64,000 nucleotides of DNA from Pelobates cultripes (GCA_933207985.1 OW240916.1:85085792-85149791); one strand, 5' to 3'; positions 21,345-33,439 are shown, numbered from the stretch's first letter. A program made the numbers and translations. Notes: a model not told the origin generated them from the sequence alone.

Positions 21345-23085
21345 AACAGACGAAAGAATGGGGTGGGGAGACCATTCACAAATAGTGGATGGAACCCACT
21401 CGCATTCAAAAATATCACCTTAAACTAAAAGTTACATAAACATGGTAGATACCTTTATTGAGTCGATAAAAAAAATTAAAAAAAAAAATTAAAAAGTCAA
21501 ATCCATACACCCAAAAACCATGTCTAAAGAGTGATAAAGTGAACATCTATAACCGATTAAAAACTTGGGTGGGTGATCCTGAGTACCACATACAGGTATA
21601 TAGAGTCCACAGTAGCTGACAGTGGAAGATCCTAGATGGGATCAAGATAAAATTATATTAGTGGTATTATGTGTAAGTATGTCTGAATCTTGTACAGTCC
21701 AGTATTGGATTACAATATATGTATACTATCCGCGAATGTGTGACAAGTAAGAAGATTTGCACATGGGATGTAGAGTGCCTTGTGAGTAAATTAGGGGGAA
21801 TAGAAGTGGTTTAAAGATACAACGTCATGAAAGGACTAAGTCACAATCACTTACAGAATCCCCCAAATTACAGTGATCTCACAGGGCAATCTCTAGAGGG
21901 TTGATGTGTCCATATAGATCTCCCAGAAAAGTAAAAGGGAAGATCCGAAGAAGCGGACAAGTACAACTACATAGATAAATGTCCTCAGTAGGGTCCCTGG
22001 TAGTGACTGAGGAGAGATGGCTGAGACAAACAAAATAACCTAACACATAGAGGTCTGCTTCTAATGGGTCTACCCCCAGTCCTCACGGACACAAATCTAA
22101 GAAGGCTGAGCTTAATAGAGCAGTCGATAACCATCCGAGTCTATGGCTGCTCTAAGCCAGGAACCTCCCAATCCGGAACTGAAGGAGCTAGTAAGAACAA
22201 TATCAAATTGTATAGCCTCACATCCAGAAAACTAGGAAAGCTACAATGATGGGATAATCAATAACCATCAGAGTCTAGATCTGCTCTATGCCAATAGCCT
22301 CCCGGTCTGGAACTAGAGGAACTGATAGAGATGATATCGGAGTATAAGTCACACTCTTAGTGGTGAAGCAGCCATATGGTACTCACGAAAAAAGGTGCTG
22401 GTTGACACCTAAGCTGTCTATCTAGCCCAAAGGCATGACAGGAATCCTTCACTGCTGCTTCGAGGCAGCCTAGTCTGACCCCAGGGTATCCCAGTAGAGC
22501 TAGTGCGAGTATCAAATCCCCATTACAGACATAGCAGGAGCCCAGGTAAATAAAAATAAAAATAAAACCATAGAAAAAACTCTATAAGGAGTTTCGGCGT
22601 TCATGTACTTAAGCCTCATTATATGTCATTAAAATAGACCTCTTTACTAATTAAACAACTTAGCAATTAAGTATTCTATTGGCTGGATTATCCTGTGATG
22701 TATGACACCCCTAGTATTTGGAATAATGATTGGGGAGATGATTATGTTTGACAGTTGTTTAACTATTATGGATTGATTATATAATTAATTAATTGTAATA
22801 GTTCACATGTTTTATCACTTGTTAATTATTTTATGCACCTATAATATAATATATAATGTTTGTAAAAAGATGTGTTAAGTAGCTTGACAAAGGCACTAAG
22901 GGGTCGAAACGTTGTGTGGTTCTTGGGTCCAATAAAAATTGCCCATTATTTGGAACAAGTTGGAGTGCCTGGATTATTTTCTACTATTATACTTTATACG
23001 TGGTCTCTTTGGTACCGGGACTGATCCGGCAGCACCCTGAAATTCCATAGCGAAGGGATGAGTGCAGTTCCACTATCCACATATT
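21345..23085. other. extra segment within the minus-strand PLE copy
   Basis: This stretch has no counterpart in the plus-strand PLE copy, so it is either an insertion or sequence lost from that copy. It has no convincing gene. Near its right side is CTTGACAAAGGCACTAAGGG, followed by GTCGAAACGTTGTG, which resembles the tail motif of another PLE family (22882-22920). That suggests an older PLE end. Confidence 0.55.
22117..22336. repeat. imperfect tandem duplication, about 130 bp x 2
   Basis: ATAACCATCCGAGTCTATGG / CTGCTCTAAGCCAGGAACCT (from about 22128) recurs as ATAACCATCAGAGTCTAGAT / CTGCTCTATGCCAATAGCCT (from about 22260). Function unknown. Confidence 0.7.
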
Positions 23086-23850
23086 AAATCTGTGTTAAGT
23101 CCTGAGGGGACAGAGGATTTCATTCTATATATCCACTCTGTCTCCCTCACGGCTAACATCTCCGCCCCTCCAATGTGGTAAAATCATATCAATCCCAATG
23201 CAAATGAGATCTTTGAAATCAAATTTTTTACAGGCATTGCAGTGTTTAGGTACACTGTGTATCCCATTTTTATTCTTAATTCCATTAATATGTTATAATA
23301 ATCTTATGTGTAGTTTCCTAGTGGTGTGTCCTATATATTGGACACAACACTTACATTGTAATATGTATACCACAAACTTGCTTTGGCAATTAATAAAGTG
23401 CTTTATCATAACGGTTTCTTTGGTCACAGTACTAGAAAATGCCGTAATCTTATTTTTCTGGAATTTGCATGTACTGCACCTGCCACATTTTAAAAAGTTT
23501 CTATGATAAAAAAATTAATCCTCTCATTTGCAACCTCTTTCTTGGGTAAAATACTAGGGGCTAAAATGTTCCTCAAATTGTTAGGTCTTTTATATATTAC
23601 TTTAGGATTCCATGGTAAAATCTTTTTTAAAAACCTGTCTTGCAGTAAAATTGGCCAATTCTTCCTGATTGATTTTTCTATTAAATTGGCTTTATGACTA
23701 AACTTTGTTAAAAAGGCAAATTCCGAACAATTCTTAACATCCCTCTTAATTCTGTTGAGAGTTAAGTAAAAGCTCTCTAGGGTAATTTATATCTAAAAAC
23801 TTCTTATTTAAAACCTGGACTTTCTCTTTGTTTGAACTATTTATAGAAAC
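23086..23850 (-). pseudogene. PLE C-terminal coding fragment, minus strand
   Basis: The reverse complement matches the plus-strand PLE at about 25220-26145 almost base for base, including the region encoding KNCSEFAFLTKFSNKANLIE and the GIY-YIG nuclease. It lacks the repeat insertion found in the plus copy at 25617-25754, so it shows the original junction. It stops abruptly at about 23850, where the plus-strand copy begins. Frames are disrupted. Confidence 0.88.
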
Positions 23851-26178
23851 TCAAAAGTTTTTTAAGAAAATTGACCATTAAAAGGTTTTTTGAAAAGAAA
23901 AAAGAGGTCGATCTCGAATGTAGTGGCTATTCAAGTGAGAAGTGGAATCCATGACACCCGGAATAATCCATTCTGGTTTGAAAAATAAGTCAAAGTTTTT
24001 TCCCACTTAGGAAAAGGGAGATCATATACCAGTTTTCTGTGAAATGGTGATGAGTGAATTTGAAAAACTTTCAAAAAGTAGGGGTAAAGAAAATCTAACT
24101 AAAAAGGAGAAACAAGCTTTAAAGGATCTAAAAGAAAATAAGGATATAGCAATTAGACAGGCTGACAAAGGAGGAGGTATTGTGATTTTAAATAGAGATG
24201 ACTACATGAAAGAGTCCCAGAGAATATTAGTGGACTCTAATACCTATAAAGTTTTAAGAGGTAATCCTATAGGTGAATTTAAAGAGGAATTAAGTGGTAT
24301 TTTAACAATAGGTATGGATAATGGAATTATAAATAAGGACAAGTTTCATTATCTATTTATCACTTCCCCAAAGACAGCTGTTTTTTATTACTTACCTAAA
24401 GTTCATAAGTGTCTTAAGTCTCCACCAGGAAGACCTATTATCAGTGGGATTGGGTCATTGACGAGCAACATTTCCCAGTACATAGATTTTTTTCAACAAA
24501 AATACGTGATTTTAGCTAAATCTTATACTAAAGACTCCGCCCAGATCATTAAAGAATTTAAAGGTCTAGATTGGAAAGAGGAATACTTCTGGGTAACAGT
24601 GGATGTAACATCTTTATACACTGTGATTGATCATGAAAAGGGCATAAAAGCTGTACGTAACGTCTTGAATAATGACCCGGAGATGAACTTGGAACAAGCG
24701 TCTTTTATCTTAGACCTCATTAGGTTCATCCTGTTCCACAACTTTTTTTGGTTTGAAGGAGTATATTACCTTCAGACATGTGGGACAGCGATGGGAACCA
24801 GGTTTGCACCGAGTTATGCCAACATTTAGGTAGCAGATTGGGAATTGAACAATATTTGGCATAACAATCCATTCGGTGCGAGCCTGGTGCAATGGAGAAG
24901 ATATATTGACGATGTTATAATTATCTGGAAAGGGGGCAGGAGTCTTTTAGCTGAATTTTTTACCTATATTTATTCTAATATGTATGGTCTTAAATTTACT
25001 GAGGAGATTCATGATACACGTATTAATTTTTTAGATCTTACTTTGTTTATAAAGGAGGGGAAAATCCATAGTAAGCTTTTTTTTAAACAGACTGATGGAA
25101 ATGGTTTTATCGAGTTCTCAAGCTATCATCATCGCAAATGGTTGACTAACATCCCTAAAGGAAACATATGAGAGTTTTCAGGAATTGTACAGAGAAGGAG
25201 GATTTTAAAGAACAGGTCCAGGTTTTAAATAAGAAGTTTTTAGATAGAAATTACCCTAGAGAGCTTTTACTTAACACTCAAAGAGAGGTGGAGGGTCTTC
25301 AGAGAAAAGACGTTTTAGTAAATAATAACAGAATTAAGAGGGATGTTAAGAATTGTTCGGAATTTGCCTTTTTAACAAAGTTTAGTAATAAAGCCAATTT
25401 AATAGAGAAATCAATCAGGAAGAATTGGCCAATTTTACTGCAAGACAAGTTTTTTAAAAAGATTTTACCACGGAATCCTAAAGTAATATATAAAAGACCT
25501 AACAATTTGAGGAACATTTTAGCCCCTAGTATTTTACCCAAGAAAGAGGTTGCAAATGAGAGGATTAATTTTTTTATCATAGAAACTCAAAAGGCTTTTT
25601 TAAATGTGGCAGGTGCATAGAAACATAGAAACATAGAATGTGACGGCAGATAAGAACCATTCGGCCCATCTAGTCTGCCCAATTTTCTAAAAACTTTCAT
25701 TAGTCCCTAGCCTTATCTTATAGTTAGGATAGCCTTATGCCTATCCCATGCATGTACATGGAAATTCCAGAAAAATAAGATTATGGAATTTTCTAGTACT
25801 GTGACCAAAGAAACCTTTAAGATAAAGCACTTTATTAATTACCAAAGCAAGTTTGTGGTATACATGTTACAGTGTAAGTGTGGTGTCCAATATATAGGAC
25901 ACACCATTAGGAAACTACACATAACATTATTATAACATATTAATGGAATTAAGAATAAAAATGGGATACACAGTGTAACTAAACATTGCAATGCCTGTAA
26001 AGAATTCGATTTCAAAGATTTCATTTGCATTGGGATTGATATGATTTTACCACATTGGAGGGGCGGAGACACCGATAAAATGTTAGCCGTGAGGGAGACA
26101 GAGTGGATATATAGAATGAAATCCTCTGTCCCCTCAGGACTTAACACAGATTTAGACATATTGGCTTTTATGGATTGA
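23851..26178 (+). pseudogene. Penelope-like element RT - GIY-YIG endonuclease, broken
   Basis: The N-terminal conserved part (KKEVDLECSGYSSEKWNP, KSKFFPTLGKGDHI) is decayed. RT motifs follow: RQADKGGGIVILNRDDY, YYLPKVHKCLKSPPGRPIIS, VDVTSLYTVIDHEKGI, TCGTAMGTRFAPSYANI and the catalytic RRYIDDVIIIW. The C-terminus has the GIY-YIG nuclease signature (VVYMLQCKCGVQYIGHTIRK, about 25855-25915). Lesions are a TAG at 24827-24829, a frameshift near 25165, and an insertion at 25617-25754. The reading ends at about 26178. Penelope-like elements prime reverse transcription at nicked DNA and are related to telomerase. The far N-terminus is missing, so the copy is 5'-truncated. Confidence 0.92.
25617..25754. 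repeat. short interspersed repeat inserted in the PLE frame
   Basis: Begins ATAGAAACATAGAATGTGAC and continues with CCATTCGGCCCATCTAGTCTGCCC. I recognise this as a common dispersed frog repeat tail. Comparison with the uninterrupted minus-strand PLE copy (GCAGGTGCAGTACATGCAAA at 23469-23488, reverse complement) brackets the insertion, with TGCA on both sides. Confidence 0.75.
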
Positions 26179-27725
26179 TTACATTATTGTATATTCTGTA
26201 CTAACACTTTTCTCTCTTGTACTTGTTCTCTCTTTTTTTTTTTTTTTTACTTAAGTATTTATTATTATTTTTTTTACTTAAGTTTTATGATTATTTGTTA
26301 GTTTTTTAATGTTTTTATATTTTTTATATTTTTGATTGCCTTTCATCATTTTGACCGTTTTTTTTCCTCCTTCTTATTTTATATACATATATATGTCAAT
26401 GTATGTTTTAATAGAAGTTTTTTATGCATGGTGTTAATATATATTTTTTTATATACACCTTGTTTACATGCCCTCATTTTTTTATGTATAAAGACTATAT
26501 TATGGTTCCTGATACTTATATGCTTGTTTTTGTTGTTACCATATATATATGTACAATATCTGTTCTTTGTGATATGTTTGCCTTTATTGTCGATATTTAT
26601 GGTTATGATATGCATGCTTCCACTGTCAATATATATATCAGTGGTTTATGGACATATAGCTTGATTACCACTATGTATTAATGACCATGATAACATGTAC
26701 TATATCTATATTTATGGTGCCTATTAGAAAAATATAAATGGACTTATGCTCATCCAACACATTTTATATATTCACATTTATTAATTTATACACATTCATA
26801 TATTTATAGCACCCATGTGCATTTATGATTCAATTTTTTTCTCTACTCATTTTGAATTTTTTCTCTACTCATTTTTAATTATTCATTTTTAATTAAATTT
26901 TTCTTCTAGTTTTTATCATTTGTTCTATTTTTATTCCATTTTTATCCTCCGTTCTTTTTACTCCCTTTTTTTCCCCTGCCAGTCCTATTTATATTGTGTT
27001 TGAGCTAGTAGCATTTTTATGTTGGGGTCAGCTGGGGGGTAGGCAGGCTTGTACAGACGTTCCGCATTGATTTGAACGCTCTGGTTTGTAGAGCGTTCAT
27101 ATTGCGGCTGTGTAGAAGATCAATAAAGTTATCCTGCGTTCCAGCATGGTCGCACATGCGTGGGTCAGTCACGCGTGCGTCATGATGTATGACGGCGTGC
27201 GTGCGTGGCGTGGTGCATGCATGCGCGATCACGGAAGCTGTTGGACAGACCGGCAGATTTAAAAAGGGAGAGGACCGAGAAGAGAGAAGAAGCTCCTGAG
27301 GAAGTCACATGACGAAACGCGTTGAGCATGACCTGGGACCCTGCACTTTGGTATTAACTGTTTTTATTTTGCATGTGTGCTGATTTTACATACTGCTTTT
27401 GCAGCATTTACTTTGGGTTTATTGTACTACACTTGTATAAGTGATTGGCTTAGTGCACTTTCCTTATAGGCATCTTGCACTTTAGCACTTGTACTTTACT
27501 GCCCAGCTTGGTATCATGTTCTGTTAAACTGCTGTACCTAAGGGTTCCTTGCCTATTGTGGCTTTTATATTCTTGATGTATTGCACATGTGCTGTTCTGT
27601 GATTGTTTTTATATATTTCTTCATTAATAAACTTTTGCTGTTTTTGCTTCACCATCAATATTCCTTTTCAAACCCTCATTTTAATATACCAATATAGTGA
27701 CTGTGGTGCCCTGTTCTTTCTAGTG
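26179..27725 (+). repeat. PLE 3' non-coding tail, right arm
   Basis: This is the inverse of 20216-21344. It carries AT-rich DNA, then a GC-rich block, then CTCCTGAGGAAGTCACATG / ACGAAACGCGTTGAGC (27293-27327), a motif typical of PLE long-terminal tails, and ends near GTGCCCTGTTCTTTCTAGT. The open frames within are not conserved. Confidence 0.88.
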
Positions 27726-28091
27726 TTTTGTTTTTGGCAGTTGGGGTTGGAGTGTCCTGTATACAGAGGCTTGCCTGCACTTGGTTTTTATTACTGTCCA
27801 CCCACCTTTCCATTTCTTTATTTTTTTGAACCTCACTATTTCTTATTATCATCAGCCGTATTATAGTAAGAAAAAAAGAAAAGAAAAGAAAAAATATAAT
27901 TTACTATAATTACACATTTGTGTCTTTCTTAGTGTTTATTTCACTCATATATATTATCCTAATGATGTTCTTAAAATTCAAATAATTCTATAAAATGCCA
28001 AGATCAATTGTCTATGTAACTTTTCCAAGATTGTTTGTGAATATTGATTACCATAGTGGGGTGAAATATTGATTTAACTTTTACTCTATAT
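27726..28091. other. DNA between the PLE pair and the hAT-like element
   Basis: AT-rich, with an (AAAAG)n stretch at about 27868-27890. It is probably either more PLE tail or the interrupted L1; no motif decides. The CTCTATAT at 28084-28091 is the target duplication of the next element. Confidence 0.4.
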
Positions 28092-28824
28092 CATAGGCGT
28101 GCGCACAGGGTGTGCCGGGTGTGCCTGAGCACACCCTAATCCCGGCGGCACGCCTATGGATTGAGACCGGCAGGGGAGATCTCAGGATCTCTCCTGTCGG
28201 CTCATGCAGAGCCGGCGCTATCCGTGCGCCGGCTCTGCTCTAAGCCTCCATGGGCCGGTGGGGAGATCAAAGATCTACCTCACCGGCCCACAGCAGCATG
28301 GAGGGAGGCAGGAGAGGAAAAGGGGAGCTCTAGCCAGCAGCTCCACCGGGTTCCTCTTGCGAGATCTGAGCATTGCACACACATACAGCACACAAACAGC
28401 ACCCACACACACATAGCACCTACACACATACAGCACCCTCACACACACAGCACCCTCACACACACAGCACCCACACACATACAGCACACAAACAGCACCC
28501 ACACACAGCACCTACACACATACAGCACCCACACACATACAGCACACAAACAGCACCCACACACACACAACACCTACAGCACCCTCACACACAGCACATT
28601 AACAGCACCCTCACAAACACACACTCAGCATCCTCACACACACAGCACACAAACAGCACACTCACATACAAACAGCACCCTCACACACATCACACTAACA
28701 GCACCCTCACAAAAACACGACACCCACACACAGCACACAGATAGCACCCTCACTCACAAAGCACCCTCACACAGCACACACACACACACACAGAGCAGTG
28801 TATGTATGTGTGTGTATATATATT

Positions 28825-28862
<38 letters not shown>

Positions 28863-29486
28863 GACAGAGTGTTGGGGATGGTGGTCAGGGGTGTATATCT
28901 GGCACCCAGACTTTTACGCAGCCACTATCCTGACATGTTGAAATGTAGGTTCTATGCCTCTATGTTGTTATTTGGGTCCCTGGGGTGGATTATATGGAAG
29001 AACAGGGTGGGCCGATTCTCCACCCACTTTCATAGTGGCTGTGCATGAGTCCAGCCCAGGTTTTCTAAGGAGTTCTGGCTCACTGCCTAACGAGGTCATT
29101 AGCCTCATTTGTAGGGGCTGTGAGCAGCTATATAACTGCAGTTAAAGCAGGGTGGAGTGAGAGAAGTATTTTGAGGAGAAAGAAGGTTTGCTGCTTGTTG
29201 TATCCTGTTGTATCCTGTTGTATCCTGTTGTATCCTGTTGTATCCTGCTACTTCTTAACAACAGAAAATAAACAGGCCAGAGGCCTTTGAAACTGGACTT
29301 TGTCTTGGCCTGGCTTCCTTACCCTAGAGGGCTGTGCAGTTGCCAAAAGATCCTGGACAAACACACACAGGGAAGTCAGTTTGTCACAATCTATATACAT
29401 ACATACTTAAATACATACATATACACGCGGCGTGTGTTTGTGCTTTAGGGTACACACCCTAATGCAATAGGCTGTGCACGCCTATG
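28092..29486. mobile_element. non-autonomous hAT-like element with 8-bp target duplication
   Basis: The termini are CATAGGCGTGCGCACAG and CTGTGCACGCCTATG, inverted to each other. CTCTATAT is repeated exactly on both sides (28084-28091, 29487-29494); an 8-bp duplication is the hAT signature. The next internal bases are also mirrored (GAGCACACCCTAAT / GTACACACCCTAAT are similar blocks near each end). It has no transposase. Inside are a GC-rich block, an ACACAGCACC minisatellite (28370-28790), (TG)n and (TA)n tracts, and a solo LTR. The long open frames here are repeat artefacts. Confidence 0.9.
28859..29389 (+). mobile_element. solo LTR inside the hAT-like element
   Basis: Starts TTGTGACAGAGTG and ends GTCAGTTTGTCACAA, with inverted TGTGACA / TGTCACA tips. 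It contains a TATA-like GCTATATAAC (about 29128), five tandem copies of TTGTATCCTG (about 29198-29248) and an AATAAA signal (about 29267). No internal coding sequence is present. It differs from the TGTGRCGG LTR family. Target duplications are obscured by the TA-rich flank. Confidence 0.75.
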
Positions 29487-29494
29487 CTCTATAT

Positions 29495-29868
29495 GGTGAA
29501 TTCTTTATGTGAATTATCTTTCATTTTCTTAATTTTTCCTTTACTTCACCTTTGTGAATCTCTAAATATCCTATTATTTGAGTTATCATTATTTCATTCT
29601 TTTACTATAGTATATTATAACCGTGCATATTATTCTGTATCTATAAAACATCCCCTTGTTCCCCTTTTCCTTCCTTCTCCTCTTAATACGTGTTTATATT
29701 ATAGTGTATTAATATTTCCTTTATCATATTACCATCTATCAATAATTTGTAAAAAACAAAACAAAAAAAACTCCTTTTTAAATTTAAATACATTCTAATT
29801 ATTGTCGTCGTTTCCACTCCCCCCAAGCTATTATTCTCTTTTTGTCTAGCAAGAACCATATTTTTCTT
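29495..29868. other. AT-rich DNA, probably the L1 inter-ORF region
   Basis: Lies immediately downstream (minus strand) of the L1 ORF1 stop and contains no motif. Its place between ORF1 and the interrupting elements suggests the L1 spacer. Confidence 0.4.
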
Positions 29869-31215
29869 TATCTTCTTTCTTCAGGATTTAAATGTGAGGA
29901 GTTCATCAATAGCATGGATTTCATCCGTAGTTTAGCTGTATCTAGTGTGGTAAATGACAGTCTTTCTCCGTTCCAGTTGAATCTTAGGGCTGCAGGGAAG
30001 CACCACTGGAACCTGATATTATGTTTTTTTGAGAAATGTAGTCACTGATGAAAAAGATTTTCTCCATGTTCTCGTGTAAGTAAGAAAGATCCTGCAGAAA
30101 TATTATATCTGTGTAGCGGGTGTTTTTCAGCGAGTTTTATCGTCGTGTGTTCATCAGTTTATCTTTAAATTGTGCTGAGCGAAAGTTTGCTATCACATTT
30201 CTTGGGTATTGTGTAGATATATTGCTTGGTTTGTATATGCGATGTACTCTTTCCATCGAACAATCGAGTGTTGACATATCTGGAAATAATACTTCAAATA
30301 GTCCATTTAAGTATTCTTCAAGTTTCTCTATTTCAATTTCTTCAGGTATTTCACAGAAACGTAAATATGATCTTCACCATCTGTCTTCAAGTTCCGATAT
30401 TTTTTTGTTCCAATTCATTGATTTTAACTGTTAGATTATTTGTTGTTTCTTTAATAAATTAGAATTTTTGTTGCATCAAATTTATGGCTTCTGTTTTTTT
30501 TTTTTTGTATCATGTTTAATCTCTTTAAAGTTAGATAACATATCATGTCTAAGTCCTTGTAACTGTGTTTCTAATAATTGTTTTATATGCTTTTGTAAGC
30601 TATTATGATCAATGGACTGTACAGTTATAGGTTCTGCACTCACTGCCAAGAAAGGACTTTCTAATTCAGTTTGTGTTTCTATTTATTCAGGGTCTTTTGA
30701 GGGAGTGAAGGAACCTGAAAGTATTTTTTTCCGTTTTTTTGTAGTGGTTTTGTTTCTTTTTTTTTTTATCCGCTGTACTTTTTTATGCCATTTCAAAGGG
30801 AAGGGAGGTAAAGGATTACTTAATTCTGATTTTTTGTGATTATCTTCTCAGTTCTCGTGTTACAGAACTAGTTGCCAAAAGGGAAAAAAAAAGTCTCTTT
30901 TACAAGAGTTGGTTGAAAGAGAGAAAATCATACTTCCTTTGGCAAATTGCAAAAATCAGATTATAACAATTTTTAACCTTCCCACAAGACATTTGGCTGG
31001 AATGCCAGAAAATAAACTGCTATCTGTCTTCCTCTTCCTCTTTCTTTTCTTTACCTTCTTTTTTTATCAAACTTTTTATCAAACTGTTTATCAAACTTTG
31101 TTGGCGATGTTTTTTGTACTTCTAGATTTTAAAGCTCTGTTCTCCCTTCCTTCTTCTTCTTCTTTTTCTTCTTCTTTCCTCCTACTCCTTCCTTTTTCCC
31201 CGGCAGATATACCGC
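29869..31215 (-). pseudogene. L1-type LINE ORF1 protein remnant
   Basis: On the minus strand, 30470-30125 reads EIPEEIEIEKLEEYLNGLF, SMERVHRIYKPSNIST and RNVIANFRSAQFKDKLMNTR. This is the RNA-recognition and following region of L1 ORF1p, including the conserved R-V-H-R. The C-terminal domain is visible at about 30000-29870 (RFQWCFPAALRFNWNG, SFTTLDTAKLRMKSM), ending in TAA near 29869. The upstream part (QKHIKQLLETQLQGLRHDML) has a coiled-coil-like pattern, and the N-terminus is lysine-rich. Stops and frameshifts interrupt it. ORF1p is the trimeric RNA-binding partner in L1 particles. The start is approximate. Confidence 0.85.
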
Positions 31216-31600
31216 TGCTTGAGCTGCCTGTTTCTTGATTTATTCTGCTCTCTGCAAACTCCAGAACGCTAACTACACATGGGGCTCAGAAGCTAGATGT
31301 CAACCGGCACTTCAAACATCAAAGGAGGCTCCTTACTTTCATCGCCTTTATCGGGCTCGCTTACCTTCCCGTGCGTGTCAAGTCATCACTCACGTGCACA
31401 CCTCATAAGTTTATTCTTATACATCCATCACTTTTAAGAAGAGGGATGATTACTGCAGTACCAAAAATTATTACTTACTATAAAGGCTAACTCTGTGCAT
31501 CTTGCTACTCTCAGAGCTGCTCAGACATGGAAACACAGAACAGAAGAAGAAAACAACTGAGAGCAGTGTTATCAGATGCAAAGTACACAAGGTGCTACCA
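31216..31600. other. possible L1 5' untranslated region
   Basis: Somewhat GC-richer DNA lies immediately upstream (minus strand) of the L1 ORF1 remnant. It has no motif of its own, so the assignment rests on position. Confidence 0.35.
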
Positions 31601-31619
31601 GTGAAATGTACATATGTTA

Positions 31620-32340
31620 CAAGTTGCCCCTTTAAGCTACTCACCCCCAAAAGCCTTATTCAACACCCCAAACACACCGACACTGCATCCACTACACAAA
31701 CACAGACACTGCATCCAGTACACACACCGCACCCACTACACAAACATAGACACTGCATAGAAAAATAGAAGAATAAACCATTCGGCAAACCCTTCAAAAA
31801 AGGGTAACCATCATATAGTTATATACCAAAACAAAGTAAAAGTGTACTCTCAGGAATAAAGAGCGACAACACAAAAAGGTAGGAATGGCCTACAACTAAT
31901 GTCCTAATGCTTTATTAGGAAAACTTAAACAAAAGGAAAAACAAGTGTATAAATGTGTATTTGTAAGAAAGGGCAATGTGATTAGTATTAGTGTGTAACC
32001 ACAGAGGCTGAATAAGTATAGTCAAAACATTCTGCACAATTGAATTAAAGTGCAGTTTAGTAGTATCACCAATGTCTGATTAACAAGATAAGAAAATAAC
32101 AGCAACTGATAAATGGAGTGGCCTAAGCTTGTTAATTATTTAGGAAAATCTAATCCCGATGGGTGATAGAGTTGCAATGTAGACAATATTTCCTAAGTGT
32201 TAGAGTCCTGTAAAATCAGAACAAAACAAAATCAATGGGTACAGGGTTGAAGTCACTATACAAACACACTGCATCCATTATACACACACTCTGCATCCAG
32301 TATCCACGTACACACACTGCATCGACTTTACTTATCCTTG
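31620..32340. repeat. split minisatellite of (CACTGCATCCACTACACAAA)-type units
   Basis: Units ACACTGCATCCA / CTACACAAACACAGA occur at 31670-31760 and 32262-32325. They are separated by about 480 bp of unrelated DNA (31761-32240) in which no gene was seen. The same unit recurs at 38400-38850 and, inverted, near 63560-63826. Confidence 0.7.
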
Positions 32341-32454
32341 CGGGCGGACTCAGTATCGAACCCTGGAGGCCCAAGGCATGAGCTACAGGATAATGGAACG
32401 TTTTAAGAACAGTGAGATGTGTGTCAAATGTGCATTTTGTAACTACCTTAGTTA

Positions 32455-33110
32455 GCTTACTTACCTTTCCTCCCTGACAGAGCCGACCTTCTTGGTGAAA
32501 CTCTAACTGTTTGCCTGAGATCAACGAGATTGAGTCAGTTAGTGCTTTGTGAAACATTAGTTTGGTATACTAAAATCAACTTGTTACCTAATAACTTACA
32601 TCAATACATGGAAGATGTTTGCGTCAGCAAAATACCAACAGATTACTTAAGCCTTTAATGACTGTACAATAATAATGTCTATTGCAAATGGTATTGAAAA
32701 CACTCCTTGTGATTACAGTTGTGCCAAATTGAAAAAAAAAAAAAAACATATATCAATAACTTAATAGCAACTCAATAGCAATTCCATCGGGACAAAGTTC
32801 TAATTAAAATAAAAATGCAGAGGGAATGCATATTCTATGCCATGTTTATTGAATTGCTGAAGTGACATTATTAAACACTAAATATGTTTCACTGTTTGTG
32901 ACTATCACTAACTACTTTTGTTACTGGCATTATAGACAATCAGTTCTTATGGTAAAAAGCATACAGAGAACGAGAGAGGTTAATGTACGTAGTTAGCCCA
33001 CAAACAAAATTCATTTTCTTTTCTATGAGTTTTTATCTGGACGAGTAAACTGACCTATTAGTCTGTGACACTGTTTGTCCTTTAGTTTCTATTAAACTAG
33101 TTACATTTTA
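32455..33110. repeat. dispersed repeat R2, copy 3 (most complete)
   Basis: An uninterrupted copy covering both parts of copy 1 (5812-6215 and 7216-7473). It shows the arrangement before the LTR insertion. 33110-33430 holds nothing recognised. Confidence 0.75.
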
Positions 33111-33439
33111 CTTTTTTATTTTTTTTGTCAATCTTTACTTTTTGCTGTGCACATAAGAACAGACATGTCTGCTATGCCACAATAGCTATAGCCAAACAAA
33201 CAATAGGCAAATAATTCACTGCACAATTTTAATTGTTTCACCAAAGTAATAATCAGGTTCGGTATACCTATCTAGGCACATAGGACAAGCAGAAAGAACA
33301 GCTTTGGTGAAGTACTAGACACGGTAAAGAAGAGACTATAATGTGCAGTAGAAAGCTAACTAGGTTATAGTACAGTAGATTAGCTAGCATATAGCGTTGT
33401 TATAATAGAATTGGGTAATGTAGTGTAGTGGGAAAGTAT

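Noticed and set aside
28370..28790. Possible CRISPR-like array
   Set aside because: Units are short, variable and contiguous, with no spacers, in vertebrate DNA. It is a minisatellite.
28161..29048. 295-codon open frame rich in His, Thr and Ser
   Set aside because: Produced by the ACACAGCACC minisatellite; it runs across element boundaries.
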